Assembly: GCA_902537845.1 (NCBI GenBank) | Contig: CACBDC010000003.1 | Span: 30,856 to 94,855, forward strand | Origin: an uncultured Pelagibacteraceae bacterium | GTDB taxonomy: Bacteria > Pseudomonadota > Alphaproteobacteria > Pelagibacterales > Pelagibacteraceae | DNA: 64,000 nt | Direction: 5' to 3' | In this document: piece by piece, positions 26,466 through 36,119 of the stretch | Numbering within the stretch: the first letter of the stretch is position 1 | Layout of the letters: the number at the start of each line of letters is the position of its first letter | The notes under the pieces: model-generated | The model's input: only the letters and a program-made list of their open reading frames with translations | Told to the model about the DNA's origin: nothing | Databases searched by the model: none | Program-made: the position numbers and the translations under genes

Positions 26466-26509
26466 TTAAGACTTTGTATTTCAGATAATATAAAGTATAA
26501 CATACTTCC

Positions 26510-28135
26510 ATGGCGCGATATATATTCGTAACTGGCGGCGTGGTTTCATCTTTGGGCAAAGGTTTATCATCAGCTTCACTAGCATATTTATTACAGTCAA
26601 GAGGATACAAAGTAAGAATAAGAAAATTAGATCCTTACTTAAATATTGATCCAGGTACAATGAGTCCATTTCAACACGGAGAGGTTTTTGTAACGGATGA
26701 CGGTGCTGAAACAGATTTAGACCTAGGTCACTATGAAAGATTTTCAGGAATTTCTGCAAAAAAATCCGATAACATCACAACAGGTAAAATTTATAGTGAT
26801 GTTTTAAAAAAAGAGAGACAAGGAAAATATTTAGGAAAAACTGTTCAAGTCATTCCCCATATTACTAATAGGATAAAAGATTTTATAAAACATGATGTCT
26901 CAAAAGAAGACTTTGTAATTTGTGAAATTGGTGGAACAGTTGGTGATATTGAAAGTTTACCTTTTTTAGAAGCTATAAGACAATTTTCTAATGAATTAGG
27001 TAGAAAAAACACGTTATTTATTCATTTAACCTTAGTTCCTTATATGAAGGCATCAGATGAAATAAAAACAAAACCTACGCAGCATTCAGTTAAAGAACTA
27101 AGAAGTATTGGTATTCAACCCGATATAATTATCTGCAGGTCAGAAAGATCTATTCCTTTAGACCAAAGAAAGAAGATTTCTTTATTTTGCAATGTATCAA
27201 TTAAAGATGTGATAGAAACAGTTGATGTAAAAACAATTTATGAAGCACCGATAAGCTTCAATAAAGAGAAACTTGATGAAAGGGTATTAAAATTCTTCAA
27301 GATTAAATCTAGAAAAAAAGTTAATTTAGCTCCATGGAAAAAAATTACTCACTCAGTCTTAAATAACAAAAAAAAAGTAAAAATTGCTATCATAGGTAAA
27401 TATGTTGAGCTTAAAGATGCATATAAATCTCTAGACGAAGCGTTAACGCATGGGGGAATAGCTAATAATTTAAAAGTAAATTTAATAAGGATTGAGTCTG
27501 ATTATTTAAAACCAAAAGACGTTAAAATTAAATTAAAAGGTGTGTCTGGTGTTTTAATTCCAGGCGGCTTTGGAAAAAGAGGAACAGAGGGAAAAATTGC
27601 AGCTATATCATTCGTAAGAAAAAATAATATTCCATTTTTAGGTATATGTTTTGGAATGCAAATGGCAGTAATAGAATTTGCAAGAAATAAATTAAATATA
27701 AAAAAAGCAACATCTAGTGAATTTGGTCCCTCAAAAGCGTCTGTAGTTGGCCTTATGAGCGAATGGGTAAAAGACGGTAAAATGATAAAAGGTACAGACA
27801 AAGAGCTCGGTGGCACAATGAGGTTAGGAAGTTATGAGGCAAAACTTAAAAAAGGAACTTTGATAAGTAGTATTTACAATACTAATAAAATTAATGAAAG
27901 ACATCGTCACAGATATGAGGTCAACATTAATTATAAAGATGAATTTGAAAAAAAAGGTATGATATTTTCAGGTTTATCTCCGAATTTAAAATTACCTGAA
28001 ATAATTGAACTAAAAAATCATCCTTGGTTCATTGGGGTTCAGTTTCACCCAGAATTTAAATCTAGACCTTTAGCTCCACATCCTTTATTCTCTTCATTTA
28101 TAAAAGCCGCAAAAATCAAGTCGAAAAAAAAATGA
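26510..28135 (+). CDS. pyrG: CTP synthase
   Basis: Aminates UTP to CTP using glutamine. The 541-residue product has the synthetase domain first ([20 protein letters not shown], then [15 protein letters not shown] and [20 protein letters not shown]). The class I amidotransferase domain follows, with the Cys in [18 protein letters not shown] and a His-Glu pair in [12 protein letters not shown]. Length is standard. A 44-bp gap separates it from secG. Its stop overlaps the kdsA start by 4 bp; pyrG-kdsA-eno is the usual neighbourhood. Confidence 0.97.
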   Translation: MARYIFVTGGVVSSLGKGLSSASLAYLLQSRGYKVRIRKLDPYLNIDPGTMSPFQHGEVFVTDDGAETDLDLGHYERFSGISAKKSDNITTGKIYSDVLKKERQGKYLGKTVQVIPHITNRIKDFIKHDVSKEDFVICEIGGTVGDIESLPFLEAIRQFSNELGRKNTLFIHLTLVPYMKASDEIKTKPTQHSVKELRSIGIQPDIIICRSERSIPLDQRKKISLFCNVSIKDVIETVDVKTIYEAPISFNKEKLDERVLKFFKIKSRKKVNLAPWKKITHSVLNNKKKVKIAIIGKYVELKDAYKSLDEALTHGGIANNLKVNLIRIESDYLKPKDVKIKLKGVSGVLIPGGFGKRGTEGKIAAISFVRKNNIPFLGICFGMQMAVIEFARNKLNIKKATSSEFGPSKASVVGLMSEWVKDGKMIKGTDKELGGTMRLGSYEAKLKKGTLISSIYNTNKINERHRHRYEVNINYKDEFEKKGMIFSGLSPNLKLPEIIELKNHPWFIGVQFHPEFKSRPLAPHPLFSSFIKAAKIKSKKK

Positions 28136-28953
28136 ATAATCAAAAAATTAAATGTTCAAATTTTGAAATAGCCAACGATAAGCCTTTCACTTTGATCGCC
28201 GGACCTTGTCAGTTAGAAAATGAAGAACATGCTTTAAAAATTTCCTCAGAACTAAAAAAAATTACCAGTGATCTAGGAATAAATTTAATTTACAAAACCT
28301 CATTCGATAAGGCTAATAGAACTAGTCTAAAAGGCAAAAGAGGCATGGGTCTTGATAAATCTTTACCTATATTTGATAAAATTAGAAAAGAAGTCGGCTT
28401 ACCCGTCTTAACCGATGTTCATACAGCTGAACAATGTTCAATAGTTGCAGATCACGTTGACGTTTTACAAATACCTGCATTTCTTTGCCGTCAAACAGAT
28501 TTATTGATTGCCGCTGCAAAAACTGGAAAAATAATTAATGTAAAAAAAGGTCAGTTTCTAGCCCCATGGGATATGGCTAACGTTATAAAAAAAATTGAAG
28601 ACTCTGGAAATAAAAATATTTTAATTACAGAGCGAGGGGCAAGTTTTGGTTATAACACGCTTGTATCCGATATGAGGGCTTTGCCAATAATGTCTAGATT
28701 TGGTTTTCCAATTGTTTTTGATGCTACGCATTCAGTTCAACAGCCTGGCGGAATGGGTGAAAAGAGTGGAGGACAAAGAGAGTTTGTTCCTTATTTAGCT
28801 CGAGCAGCTATCGCGGTCGGCGTTGGAGCAATTTTTATGGAAACACATGATGATCCAGACAACGCGCCATCAGATGGTCCAAATATGGTGCCATTAAATG
28901 AAGTAAAAGCATTATTAAAAAAATTAACTGAAATAGACAAGTTAGTTAAATAA
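28132..28953 (+). CDS. kdsA: 3-deoxy-8-phosphooctulonate synthase (KDO-8-P synthase)
   Basis: Condenses phosphoenolpyruvate and arabinose 5-phosphate to KDO-8-phosphate, the precursor of the lipopolysaccharide inner core. The 273-residue barrel carries [70 protein letters not shown] and [17 protein letters not shown]. Early lipid A genes are in the first part of the window, so the organism keeps LPS-type synthesis. Confidence 0.96.
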   Translation: MNNQKIKCSNFEIANDKPFTLIAGPCQLENEEHALKISSELKKITSDLGINLIYKTSFDKANRTSLKGKRGMGLDKSLPIFDKIRKEVGLPVLTDVHTAEQCSIVADHVDVLQIPAFLCRQTDLLIAAAKTGKIINVKKGQFLAPWDMANVIKKIEDSGNKNILITERGASFGYNTLVSDMRALPIMSRFGFPIVFDATHSVQQPGGMGEKSGGQREFVPYLARAAIAVGVGAIFMETHDDPDNAPSDGPNMVPLNEVKALLKKLTEIDKLVK

Positions 28954-28957
28954 AAGA

Positions 28958-30214
28958 ATGGCAAAAATCAAAAGTGTTAAAGGACGACAAGTTTTTGACA
29001 GTAGAGGAAACCCTACTATTGAAGCTGAGATTTTGTTAGACGATGGCTCTTCTGCAACTGCAATATCACCCTCAGGCGCATCTACAGGAGCATTTGAAGC
29101 TCACGAATTAAGGGATAAAGATCAAAATAAATTTTTGGGTAAAAGCGTTTTTACTGCAGTTCAAAATATAAATAGTAAAATTTCAAATAAATTAAAAAAC
29201 CTAGACTTTAATCAGCAAGAAAAAATCGATAAAATTTTAATAGAGCTAGATGGAAGTGAAAATAAGACTAACCTAGGTGCAAATTCAACATTAGCAGTTT
29301 CATTAGCTTATGCAAAGTGTACAGCGATCGCAAATAAACAATCACTTTATAAAAGTTTAGGTAAATCTTACTCTCTACCTATACCATTGATGAATATTAT
29401 TAATGGGGGTGCACACGCTGATAATGATTTAAATATTCAAGAATTTATGATTAGGCCTGACTCAGCAAAAAATTTTACAGATGCCGTTGAAAAATGCTTT
29501 CTTGTAATACATAATTTAAAAAAATTATTAAAATCAAAAAAGATGTTAACGAATGTTGGAGATGAAGGTGGATTTGCTCCATCAATCAATTCAAATGAAG
29601 AAGCTTTAGAATTAATAGTTCAAGCTATTGAAAAATCAAAATTAAAACCAGGAAATGACGTTGTAATTTGTTTGGATGTGGCTGCAAATGAACTTATGAA
29701 TGATAAAGGAGAATACTCAATTCAATCATCTAGTTTTCTGTCTGTAGATGATGTCGTAAACTATTACAAAAAATTAACATCCAGCTATCCGATCAAATCT
29801 ATTGAAGATCCATTTGCGGAAGAAGACTGGCAATCATGGAAGAAAATTACTACCGCTATAGGAAATAATGTTCAAATCGTAGGAGATGATTTATTTGTAA
29901 CTAATTCTAAAAGACTAGAAAAAGGCATAAAAGAAAAATCTGCTAATAGTATTTTAGTAAAACCTAATCAAATCGGAACTTTGACTGAAACTTTAGAAGT
30001 TATTTCAATGGCAAAAAAAGCAAATTTTAACACTATCATTTCACACCGATCTGGAGATACGGAAGACACATTCATAGCTGATTTGGCAGTAGCTACTATG
30101 TCCTCACAAATAAAAACAGGCTCATTAGCTAGATCCGAAAGAGTAGCTAAATACAACAGATTATTGCGCGTCGAAGAAGAACTTGGCAATCAAGCTAAAA
30201 TGGCTAGAATCTAG
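28958..30214 (+). CDS. eno: Enolase
   Basis: Converts 2-phosphoglycerate to phosphoenolpyruvate. The 418-residue product has AREVFDSRGNPT-type KGRQVFDSRGNPTIEAE, SPSGASTGAFEAHELRD and the signature LVKPNQIGTLTETLE. It also has metal-binding Asp/Glu in CLDVAANE, SIEDPF and GDDLFVTN, and ISHRSGDTEDTFIADLAVA. It sits 4 bp after kdsA and 3 bp before ftsB. It completes the triose part of glycolysis with tpiA, gap and pyk of this window. Confidence 0.97.
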   Translation: MAKIKSVKGRQVFDSRGNPTIEAEILLDDGSSATAISPSGASTGAFEAHELRDKDQNKFLGKSVFTAVQNINSKISNKLKNLDFNQQEKIDKILIELDGSENKTNLGANSTLAVSLAYAKCTAIANKQSLYKSLGKSYSLPIPLMNIINGGAHADNDLNIQEFMIRPDSAKNFTDAVEKCFLVIHNLKKLLKSKKMLTNVGDEGGFAPSINSNEEALELIVQAIEKSKLKPGNDVVICLDVAANELMNDKGEYSIQSSSFLSVDDVVNYYKKLTSSYPIKSIEDPFAEEDWQSWKKITTAIGNNVQIVGDDLFVTNSKRLEKGIKEKSANSILVKPNQIGTLTETLEVISMAKKANFNTIISHRSGDTEDTFIADLAVATMSSQIKTGSLARSERVAKYNRLLRVEEELGNQAKMARI

Positions 30215-30217
30215 TTA

Positions 30218-30511
30218 ATGAAATTAATTGAAAGTTTAAAAAAAAAAAAGTTTCTTTTATTTAATATTTTTTTTACTCTTTACATTGGTATCAATTTAAT
30301 TGGAGGTGAAAGAGGATTAATCTCTTATTTTGATAAGAAAAATATTTATGAAGAATTAATTGAGAAGGACAAAGTTTTAACAACAAAATTAAATGATTTA
30401 GATCATAAAATTTCATTGATAAACAAAAATGATCCAGATTATCTAGATATATTGTATAGGCAGAAATTAAATTTTGTGACTGAAGATGAAATAATAATTA
30501 AACTAAGATGA
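30218..30511 (+). CDS. ftsB: Septum formation initiator (FtsB/DivIC family)
   Basis: Small bitopic cell division protein. The 97 residues show one N-terminal membrane helix ([19 protein letters not shown]), a short coiled-coil ([20 protein letters not shown], then [10 protein letters not shown]) and the typical [20 protein letters not shown] end, where the family has an R-x-x-L-x-x-xx-x-E pattern. Position directly after eno is conserved across proteobacteria and supports the call. Its stop overlaps lipA by 4 bp. Pyruvate dehydrogenase genes, often found here, are absent from this spot. Confidence 0.85.
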   Translation: MKLIESLKKKKFLLFNIFFTLYIGINLIGGERGLISYFDKKNIYEELIEKDKVLTTKLNDLDHKISLINKNDPDYLDILYRQKLNFVTEDEIIIKLR

Positions 30512-31452
30512 GCGAAAAACCCAGACATCCAGAAAAAGTAAACAAACCTATTAACCCAATAAAGAAAAAACCTGATTGGATAAGATCTAAAATTTTAGAC
30601 TCTCAAGTATTTTTTCAAACCAAAAAAGTCGTGAATCAAAATAATCTAGTAACAGTTTGTCAGGAAGCAAATTGTCCAAATATTACTGAATGCTGGAGTA
30701 AAAAGCACGCAACCTTTATGATTATGGGAGACACATGTACAAGAGCCTGCGCATTTTGTGATGTCAAAACTGGTAAACCGACAGATCTTGATATTTTTGA
30801 ACCATTAAAAATTTCTAATGCAGTAAAAGATCTTAATTTAAAGCACGTAGTAATAACATCTGTTGATAGAGACGATCTCGATGATGGAGGGTCAGATCAT
30901 TTTTATAAAGTTGTTAAAGCTACAAGAGAAAAAAATCCTGAAACTTCTATTGAAGTTCTAACACCAGATTTTTTAAGAAAAGGTGATGCATATAAAAAAG
31001 TATTAGAAGCAGACCTAGATGTTTTCAATCACAATATAGAAACAGTTCCAAGACTTTATACAAAAGTAAGGCCTGGTGCACGTTATTTTGCTTCATTGGA
31101 ATTGCTTAAAAATGCAAAGGGATTTAATAAAAAAGTTTTTACCAAGTCAGGCATCATGGTTGGTTTGGGAGAAACTAAAGAGGAAGTAATACAAGTTATG
31201 GATGACTTAAGATCAGCAGAAGTTGATTTTATTACAATAGGTCAATACCTTCAGCCTTCGGCAAAACATCATCCTCTGGATCGATACTATCATCCCGATG
31301 AATTTAAAGAATTTGAGAATATTGCAAAAACAAAAGGCTTTTTACTTGTTTCTTCATCACCATTAACTAGATCATCATATCACGCTGATGAAGACTTCAG
31401 AAAGTTACAAGACGCAAGAAATAAAAAGCTTGAATGTCATCCGCAACACTAA
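30508..31452 (+). CDS. lipA: Lipoyl synthase
   Basis: Radical-SAM enzyme that inserts two sulfur atoms into octanoyl groups on lipoate-dependent proteins. The 314-residue product has the auxiliary cluster [13 protein letters not shown] and the radical-SAM cluster [43 protein letters not shown] and [14 protein letters not shown] follow. It overlaps both neighbours. The octanoyltransferase gene lipB is not in the window. Confidence 0.96.
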   Translation: MSEKPRHPEKVNKPINPIKKKPDWIRSKILDSQVFFQTKKVVNQNNLVTVCQEANCPNITECWSKKHATFMIMGDTCTRACAFCDVKTGKPTDLDIFEPLKISNAVKDLNLKHVVITSVDRDDLDDGGSDHFYKVVKATREKNPETSIEVLTPDFLRKGDAYKKVLEADLDVFNHNIETVPRLYTKVRPGARYFASLELLKNAKGFNKKVFTKSGIMVGLGETKEEVIQVMDDLRSAEVDFITIGQYLQPSAKHHPLDRYYHPDEFKEFENIAKTKGFLLVSSSPLTRSSYHADEDFRKLQDARNKKLECHPQH

Positions 31453-31877
31453 AAAAAATCATTTCCTGTAAAAAAGAACAATTAATTGAAATGGTTCTTG
31501 ACATTGAAAAATACCCTGAATTTGTCCCGTGGTGCATCAAGGGTAAGATTTTTGATAAGAAAGAAAGTCCAGATCTAATTTCTTTTAACGGAGATTTAAA
31601 AGTCGGCAAAAGTATTTTAAATGAAACTTTTACAAGTCATGTTTCTTACCATAAGGAAACTGATAAAATTATTGTTACGAATTTAGATGGTCCTTTAAAA
31701 CATTTAAAAAACGAATGGCATTTCAAAGAAATAAATAATAATACACAATTAGAATTTTTTATTGATTTTGAATTAAAAAATCCAATACTTAATGGAATTA
31801 TGAAAAAATCTTTTGAGCTAGGTTTAAATAAAATTGCTAAAGCTTTTGAGGAAAGGGCAGTTCAGTTATATAAGTAA
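31434..31877 (+). CDS. Coq10/RatA-type START-domain protein
   Basis: A 147-residue polyketide-cyclase/START-fold protein. Family features are [14 protein letters not shown] near residue 28, the [15 protein letters not shown] strands, and the C-terminal helix [17 protein letters not shown]. Mitochondrial Coq10 binds ubiquinone and supports respiration, and alphaproteobacterial members next to lipA are the bacterial counterparts; RatA naming in E. coli comes from the same family. The first 19 bp overlap lipA. The function in respiration is inferred from family. Confidence 0.85.
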   Translation: MSSATLKKIISCKKEQLIEMVLDIEKYPEFVPWCIKGKIFDKKESPDLISFNGDLKVGKSILNETFTSHVSYHKETDKIIVTNLDGPLKHLKNEWHFKEINNNTQLEFFIDFELKNPILNGIMKKSFELGLNKIAKAFEERAVQLYK

Positions 31878-32188
31878 TGCTAATTATAACAGTTTTATTA
31901 ATATTTTTAATTTTTACTTTTAAAAGTTTAGCTTCATATATTAAAAAAATTAGAACTGGCGATCCCAACGAAAGCGATATAACTTATTGGATGTTTTCTT
32001 ATGATTTTAAATCTCCAAATAAAGATTGGGTACCTGAAAGTAAAAGTCTTTTAGCTAAAAAAAGAGCAAGAAATTTCTTAGTTTTTATTCTTTATCTTAA
32101 TGCTTTTGGGATATTTTTATTGTTGAATAGTTTTACTGCTCATTTGTTGAATTTTATTGTTAATCCTGAATTTAGTTATCCTATTTAA
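31877..32188 (+). CDS. Small membrane protein of unknown function
   Basis: A 103-residue protein with an N-terminal hydrophobic helix (ITVLLIFLIFTFKSLASYI, residues 3-21). A middle part has DITYWMFSYDFKSPNKDWVP, and a second hydrophobic helix lies near residues 70-92. Its start overlaps the Coq10-like stop by 1 bp, so it is probably translated with it. The 3' end overlaps the convergent CinA-type gene by 8 bp. I do not recognise the family. Confidence 0.75.
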   Translation: MLIITVLLIFLIFTFKSLASYIKKIRTGDPNESDITYWMFSYDFKSPNKDWVPESKSLLAKKRARNFLVFILYLNAFGIFLLLNSFTAHLLNFIVNPEFSYPI

Positions 32189-32651
32189 TAAATCTTGATA
32201 ATAAATTGAGCGATTTTTTTACTGTTTGTCTTTGAATATAAGCTCTACCTTTATTTTTAAAATTACATTTGTTGACAAAAACCTTTTTTCCAACTCTAAT
32301 TCCAATATAAACTAAACCAACCGGTTTTTGTTTAGATCCACCTTTGGGACCTGCTATTCCTGTTATTGAAACACAAACTTTTGACTTACTTATTTTGCTT
32401 AAATTATTAACCATAGTTAAACAACATTGAATACTTACAGCGCCATATTTTTTTATAATTTTTCGAGGTACTTTTAGTATATCTATTTTGGCTTGATTTG
32501 AGTAAGTAATTAATCCCATTGTAAATACTTTAGATGATCCACTTACAGAGGTAATGTCACTCGACAGTTTCCCTCCCGTGCACGACTCAGCAATCGCAAG
32601 CTTAAACCTTTTTTTTTTAAGAGATATAACTATCTTCTTATTATTACTCAT
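32181..32651 (-). CDS. pncC: CinA C-terminal family, nicotinamide-nucleotide amidohydrolase
   Basis: A 156-residue stand-alone CinA C-terminal domain. The motifs are LAIAESCTGGKLSSDITSVS, GLITYSNQAKIDILKVP, GAVSIQCC, and VSITGIAGPKGGSKQKPVGL. The family deamidates nicotinamide mononucleotide in pyridine nucleotide recycling. The start overlaps the pgpA stop by 1 bp. ispDF-pgpA-cinA is a familiar alphaproteobacterial order. Confidence 0.9.
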   Translation of the reverse strand: MSNNKKIVISLKKKRFKLAIAESCTGGKLSSDITSVSGSSKVFTMGLITYSNQAKIDILKVPRKIIKKYGAVSIQCCLTMVNNLSKISKSKVCVSITGIAGPKGGSKQKPVGLVYIGIRVGKKVFVNKCNFKNKGRAYIQRQTVKKSLNLLSRFIK

Positions 32652-33154
32652 CAGAAAAATTTTGATTTAATTATCATAAAAATTATCAACGTAAGGACTA
32701 CATATAAACCAGCAACAACGTCGTCCATTATTACTCCAAAACTATTTTTTAATTTTTTATCAAAAAAATTTGCTGGAAAAGGTTTTTGAATATCAAAATA
32801 TCTAAATAAAATAAAAATATATAAATAAAATAAAACTGCTTCCTGTGTGTCTTTTACAGTTTCATGAGAGATTTCATATAGATAGATCGGAATTGATTGA
32901 CCAATGAACTCATCTACAACAACTTCTTTGGGATCTTTATTTTCACTGTATTTGATATATTCAGATACTGCATAGAATGAATAAACAAAGACTATCAATA
33001 AAATTATTAAAATATCTTTACTAGATAGATTTATTACGTGGAATAAGCTGTACAAAAAAATAGTGGTAACTAGAGAAGCTATTGTTCCTGGGGCAAATCT
33101 AAAAGACCCAATACCGAAACAGGTAACAAATAAATAATTAAAACTTTTAATCAT
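32651..33154 (-). CDS. pgpA: Phosphatidylglycerophosphatase A
   Basis: Membrane phosphatase that makes phosphatidylglycerol from its phosphate. The 167-residue product has the N-terminal GIGSFRFAPGTIASLV motif, VVVDEFIGQ with the conserved acidic residues, and the C-terminal FDIQKPFPANFFDKK followed by DDVVAGLYVVL. There are several hydrophobic helices. It overlaps ispDF by 8 bp and the CinA-type gene by 1 bp. Confidence 0.93.
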   Translation of the reverse strand: MIKSFNYLFVTCFGIGSFRFAPGTIASLVTTIFLYSLFHVINLSSKDILIILLIVFVYSFYAVSEYIKYSENKDPKEVVVDEFIGQSIPIYLYEISHETVKDTQEAVLFYLYIFILFRYFDIQKPFPANFFDKKLKNSFGVIMDDVVAGLYVVLTLIIFMIIKSKFF

Positions 33155-34292
33155 ATTTTATAACTGAACATATAACTTCGCATGCTATTGCTTTTTCTTT
33201 TCCAATAACACCAAGTTTTTCAGTAGTTTTCCCTTTTATATTTATTTGATCATTAGAAATTTTACAAAGTTTGGCAATATTATTAATCATTTTACTTTTA
33301 TAATGTTTAATTTTAGGTGATTGAGTAATAATATTTATATCGATATTATTTATAAAATAACCTTTAAATTTAATTTGCTCTATTACTTTTTTAAGTAAAA
33401 TTGTTGATCTTATGTTTTTAAATCGTTTACTTTTATCTGGGAACATTCGACCAATGTCACCCATCTTGCACGCACCTAAAATTGCGTCAGTAATTGAATG
33501 AAGAACGGGGTCACCATCTGAATGACCTAGTGTCCCAAGTTTTGATTTTATTCTTAAACCTGCCAAATAAAGTTTTCTTTTTAAAACTAGTCTATGCACA
33601 TCAAATCCTATACCGACACTTTGATTAGATTTATAAATTTGCCTTAGATTTTCAAAATCTGATTTATCAGTAATCTTAAAGTTATTTTTTTCACCATCAA
33701 TAAACTTTACCTTATTTAAATCTACGTACAGCGAAATGTCATCGTCTCTGTATTTAACAGAATTTGTTCTATGCAAATTATAAATTTCTTTTAAATTAAA
33801 AGCTTGTGGGGTTTGCGTTAAAATTAAATTATCTCTTTTTTTACTTACTATATATTCCTCTTTACTAGAGTCTATTATTTGTTTTATCGCATCTTGGATT
33901 TTAATTTGAGGAATCACAGCTCTAGAATTTTTCATATTTTTTATAATTGATCCTAATAATTTTGATGAAAAATTAGGTCTTGCAACATCATGAATTAAAA
34001 CTTTGGAGATTTTATTTTGATTTTTTAAATACTTTAAAGCATTTAAAGTTGATTTTTGTCTACTGTCTCCACCTCGTATTAATTTTATATTATTTAATTT
34101 TAGAGATTTTATATGTTTTGAGTCTTTTTTGTTATATACAAGAATGATCTTTTTTATTTGTTTAAATTTGCTTGCTTTATTAATATTAATTTCAACTAAT
34201 GATTTACCAGCAATTTTTTGATATGGTTTACTTATTTTAGACTTAAATCTATGACTTCTACCTCCAGCTAGAATAATTAAACAAAAACTCAT
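33147..34292 (-). CDS. ispDF: Bifunctional IspD/IspF isoprenoid synthesis enzyme
   Basis: Fusion of 2-C-methyl-D-erythritol 4-phosphate cytidylyltransferase (IspD, about residues 1-220) and 2-C-methyl-D-erythritol 2,4-cyclodiphosphate synthase (IspF, about 225-381). IspD shows CLIILAGGRSHRF, where the family usually has AAGxGxR, and LIHDVARPNFS. IspF shows GIGFDVHRLV with metal-binding Asp and His, LGHSDGDPVLHSITDA and GDIGRMFPDKS. ATG 34292 is preferred to the in-frame ATG at 34301. Such fusions are typical for alphaproteobacteria. dxr is encoded at 5672-6847. Confidence 0.94.
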   Translation of the reverse strand: MSFCLIILAGGRSHRFKSKISKPYQKIAGKSLVEININKASKFKQIKKIILVYNKKDSKHIKSLKLNNIKLIRGGDSRQKSTLNALKYLKNQNKISKVLIHDVARPNFSSKLLGSIIKNMKNSRAVIPQIKIQDAIKQIIDSSKEEYIVSKKRDNLILTQTPQAFNLKEIYNLHRTNSVKYRDDDISLYVDLNKVKFIDGEKNNFKITDKSDFENLRQIYKSNQSVGIGFDVHRLVLKRKLYLAGLRIKSKLGTLGHSDGDPVLHSITDAILGACKMGDIGRMFPDKSKRFKNIRSTILLKKVIEQIKFKGYFINNIDINIITQSPKIKHYKSKMINNIAKLCKISNDQINIKGKTTEKLGVIGKEKAIACEVICSVIKYD

Positions 34293-34340
34293 GGTATACA
34301 CTTATAGTATATTTAAATAGAAATTTAATGCTTATTTACG

Positions 34341-36119
34341 ATGTTCAAAATTATTAAAAATTTTAATTGGATTATTTTATCCTCATTTTTATGTATTTTC
34401 ATGGGGATCGTAACCTTTTTAACCTTCATTAATGAGGGCTTTGTTCCACTTACAGACAAAAATTTACAAACTTTGTTAATTATTGACATTTTTTTGTTAT
34501 TAATTTTTTTTACTTTAATATTTAGAAATTTTTACAGGTTTTACTACACAGGAAAAAAGAACAAAAAAGGATCGCAAACCAACTTAAAATATATTTCAGT
34601 TTTTTCTTTATTTACTGTCATACCCTCTCTTGTAGTTGCAATATTTTCATTATTTATTTTTAATTTTGGAATTCAGAATTATTTCGATAAACAAATAGCT
34701 AAAGCAGTAAACAATTCCTATGATGTTGCAAAAAACTATTTAGAGGAAAGTAAGGAAAATGTTTTATCTGATGTTATTTTGATGAGTGTTGGTTTAAATA
34801 GAGCTTCTAATTTTTATTATTCTAATCCATCTAGATTTCAAAAGATTATGAGATCAGAAAAATTTTTAAGGAAAATAGACGATGTTTATTTAATTGACAG
34901 TATAGGAAATATTTTACTTTCGGATGTAAGAGATATTAATGAAGAGTTTGTTATACCATCAGACGATGATTACGATGAAGCTTTAAAAGGTAAAGCAGTT
35001 TTTGTAACTGGCAATTTAGAAAATAAAACCACAATAATGATTAAGCTATCTGCTCTTGTTGATACATATTTATATATTTCGAGAAATATAGATACAGAAA
35101 TTTTAAGATACTTAAATGAGACTGAACAAGCTGTAAGTTTTTATTATTCAGTTGAAAATAGTCAAACAGGAATCAAGGTTACTTTTGCAATTATTTATAT
35201 TATCGTAGTTACTCTATTACTATTTTTATCTACATCTATCGCTATTTCATTTGCTTCAAGATTTACAAAACCAATAATAAATTTAATAGGTGCCTCTGAC
35301 TCTATAAGCAAGGGGGCACTCGATGTAAAAGTTCCTGAAGTAGAGACCGATGAAGAGTTTAAACAACTAAATAAAAATTTTAATCAAATGATTGAAAGAC
35401 TTAAGGAGCAACAAGATAAACTTCTTATTACAGAAAGATATGAAGCTTGGGAAAGTGTTGCAAGAAAACTTGCCCATGAAATAAAAAATCCTTTAACACC
35501 GATACAATTATCAATTGATAGTCTTAGAGAAAAATATAAAGATAAATTAACTAATGAAACCAAAGAATTTGAAAAATATTTAGAAACTATTAATAGACAA
35601 ATTAAAGATATTGAAAAATTGGTAAATGAGTTTTCAAATTTTGCAAGAATGCCTAGACCAATTCTAAAAAAGGTAGAAATTAATAAAATAATTACCAAGT
35701 CATTAGATTTTATTAAGTTGACTTCAAAAAATACAATTAATTTGAAGAATTTTTCAAAGAGTAAATTCATCAATGGAGATGAAGATCAACTCAACAGGGT
35801 TTTTATTAATTTAATTAAAAATTCAGAAGAGTCTTTTACAGAACAGTCTCAAAAAGCGCCTAATTTTAAAGGAAATATTGACATAGAAATAGATGATAAT
35901 AATGACTATATAATTGTAAGAATATCAGATAATGGTCCAGGTATTACAGACGCTAAAAAAGCAATGACACCTTATTTCACAACAAAAAAAACTGGAACAG
36001 GTTTAGGTTTACCAATAGTTACAAAAATAATAAATGAACATTCGGGCAGTATTTTAATTGAAAATAAAGGAAAAAAAACTGGAGTAATAGTTACAATTTC
36101 TCTTCCAAAATATGCTTAA
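34341..36119 (+). CDS. ntrY: NtrY-like sensor histidine kinase
   Basis: Membrane-bound sensor of the NtrYX two-component system. The 592-residue product has hydrophobic segments near residues 10-30, 45-62 and 85-112. An extracytoplasmic domain and a further helix at about 280-305 follow, then HAMP. The histidine kinase domain has phospho-acceptor His379 in RKLAHEIKNPLTPIQ and an ATPase domain with NLIKNSEES, ISDNGPGI and GTGLGLPIV. The PAS domain that NtrY usually carries between HAMP and the kinase is not seen. It overlaps ntrX by 8 bp. The signal it senses is unknown. Confidence 0.9.
   Translation: MFKIIKNFNWIILSSFLCIFMGIVTFLTFINEGFVPLTDKNLQTLLIIDIFLLLIFFTLIFRNFYRFYYTGKKNKKGSQTNLKYISVFSLFTVIPSLVVAIFSLFIFNFGIQNYFDKQIAKAVNNSYDVAKNYLEESKENVLSDVILMSVGLNRASNFYYSNPSRFQKIMRSEKFLRKIDDVYLIDSIGNILLSDVRDINEEFVIPSDDDYDEALKGKAVFVTGNLENKTTIMIKLSALVDTYLYISRNIDTEILRYLNETEQAVSFYYSVENSQTGIKVTFAIIYIIVVTLLLFLSTSIAISFASRFTKPIINLIGASDSISKGALDVKVPEVETDEEFKQLNKNFNQMIERLKEQQDKLLITERYEAWESVARKLAHEIKNPLTPIQLSIDSLREKYKDKLTNETKEFEKYLETINRQIKDIEKLVNEFSNFARMPRPILKKVEINKIITKSLDFIKLTSKNTINLKNFSKSKFINGDEDQLNRVFINLIKNSEESFTEQSQKAPNFKGNIDIEIDDNNDYIIVRISDNGPGITDAKKAMTPYFTTKKTGTGLGLPIVTKIINEHSGSILIENKGKKTGVIVTISLPKYA

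Noticed and set aside
26481..26759. 92-residue minus-strand ORF over the pyrG start
   Set aside because: It covers the strongly conserved N-terminal motif of CTP synthase on the other strand and has no recognisable protein features.
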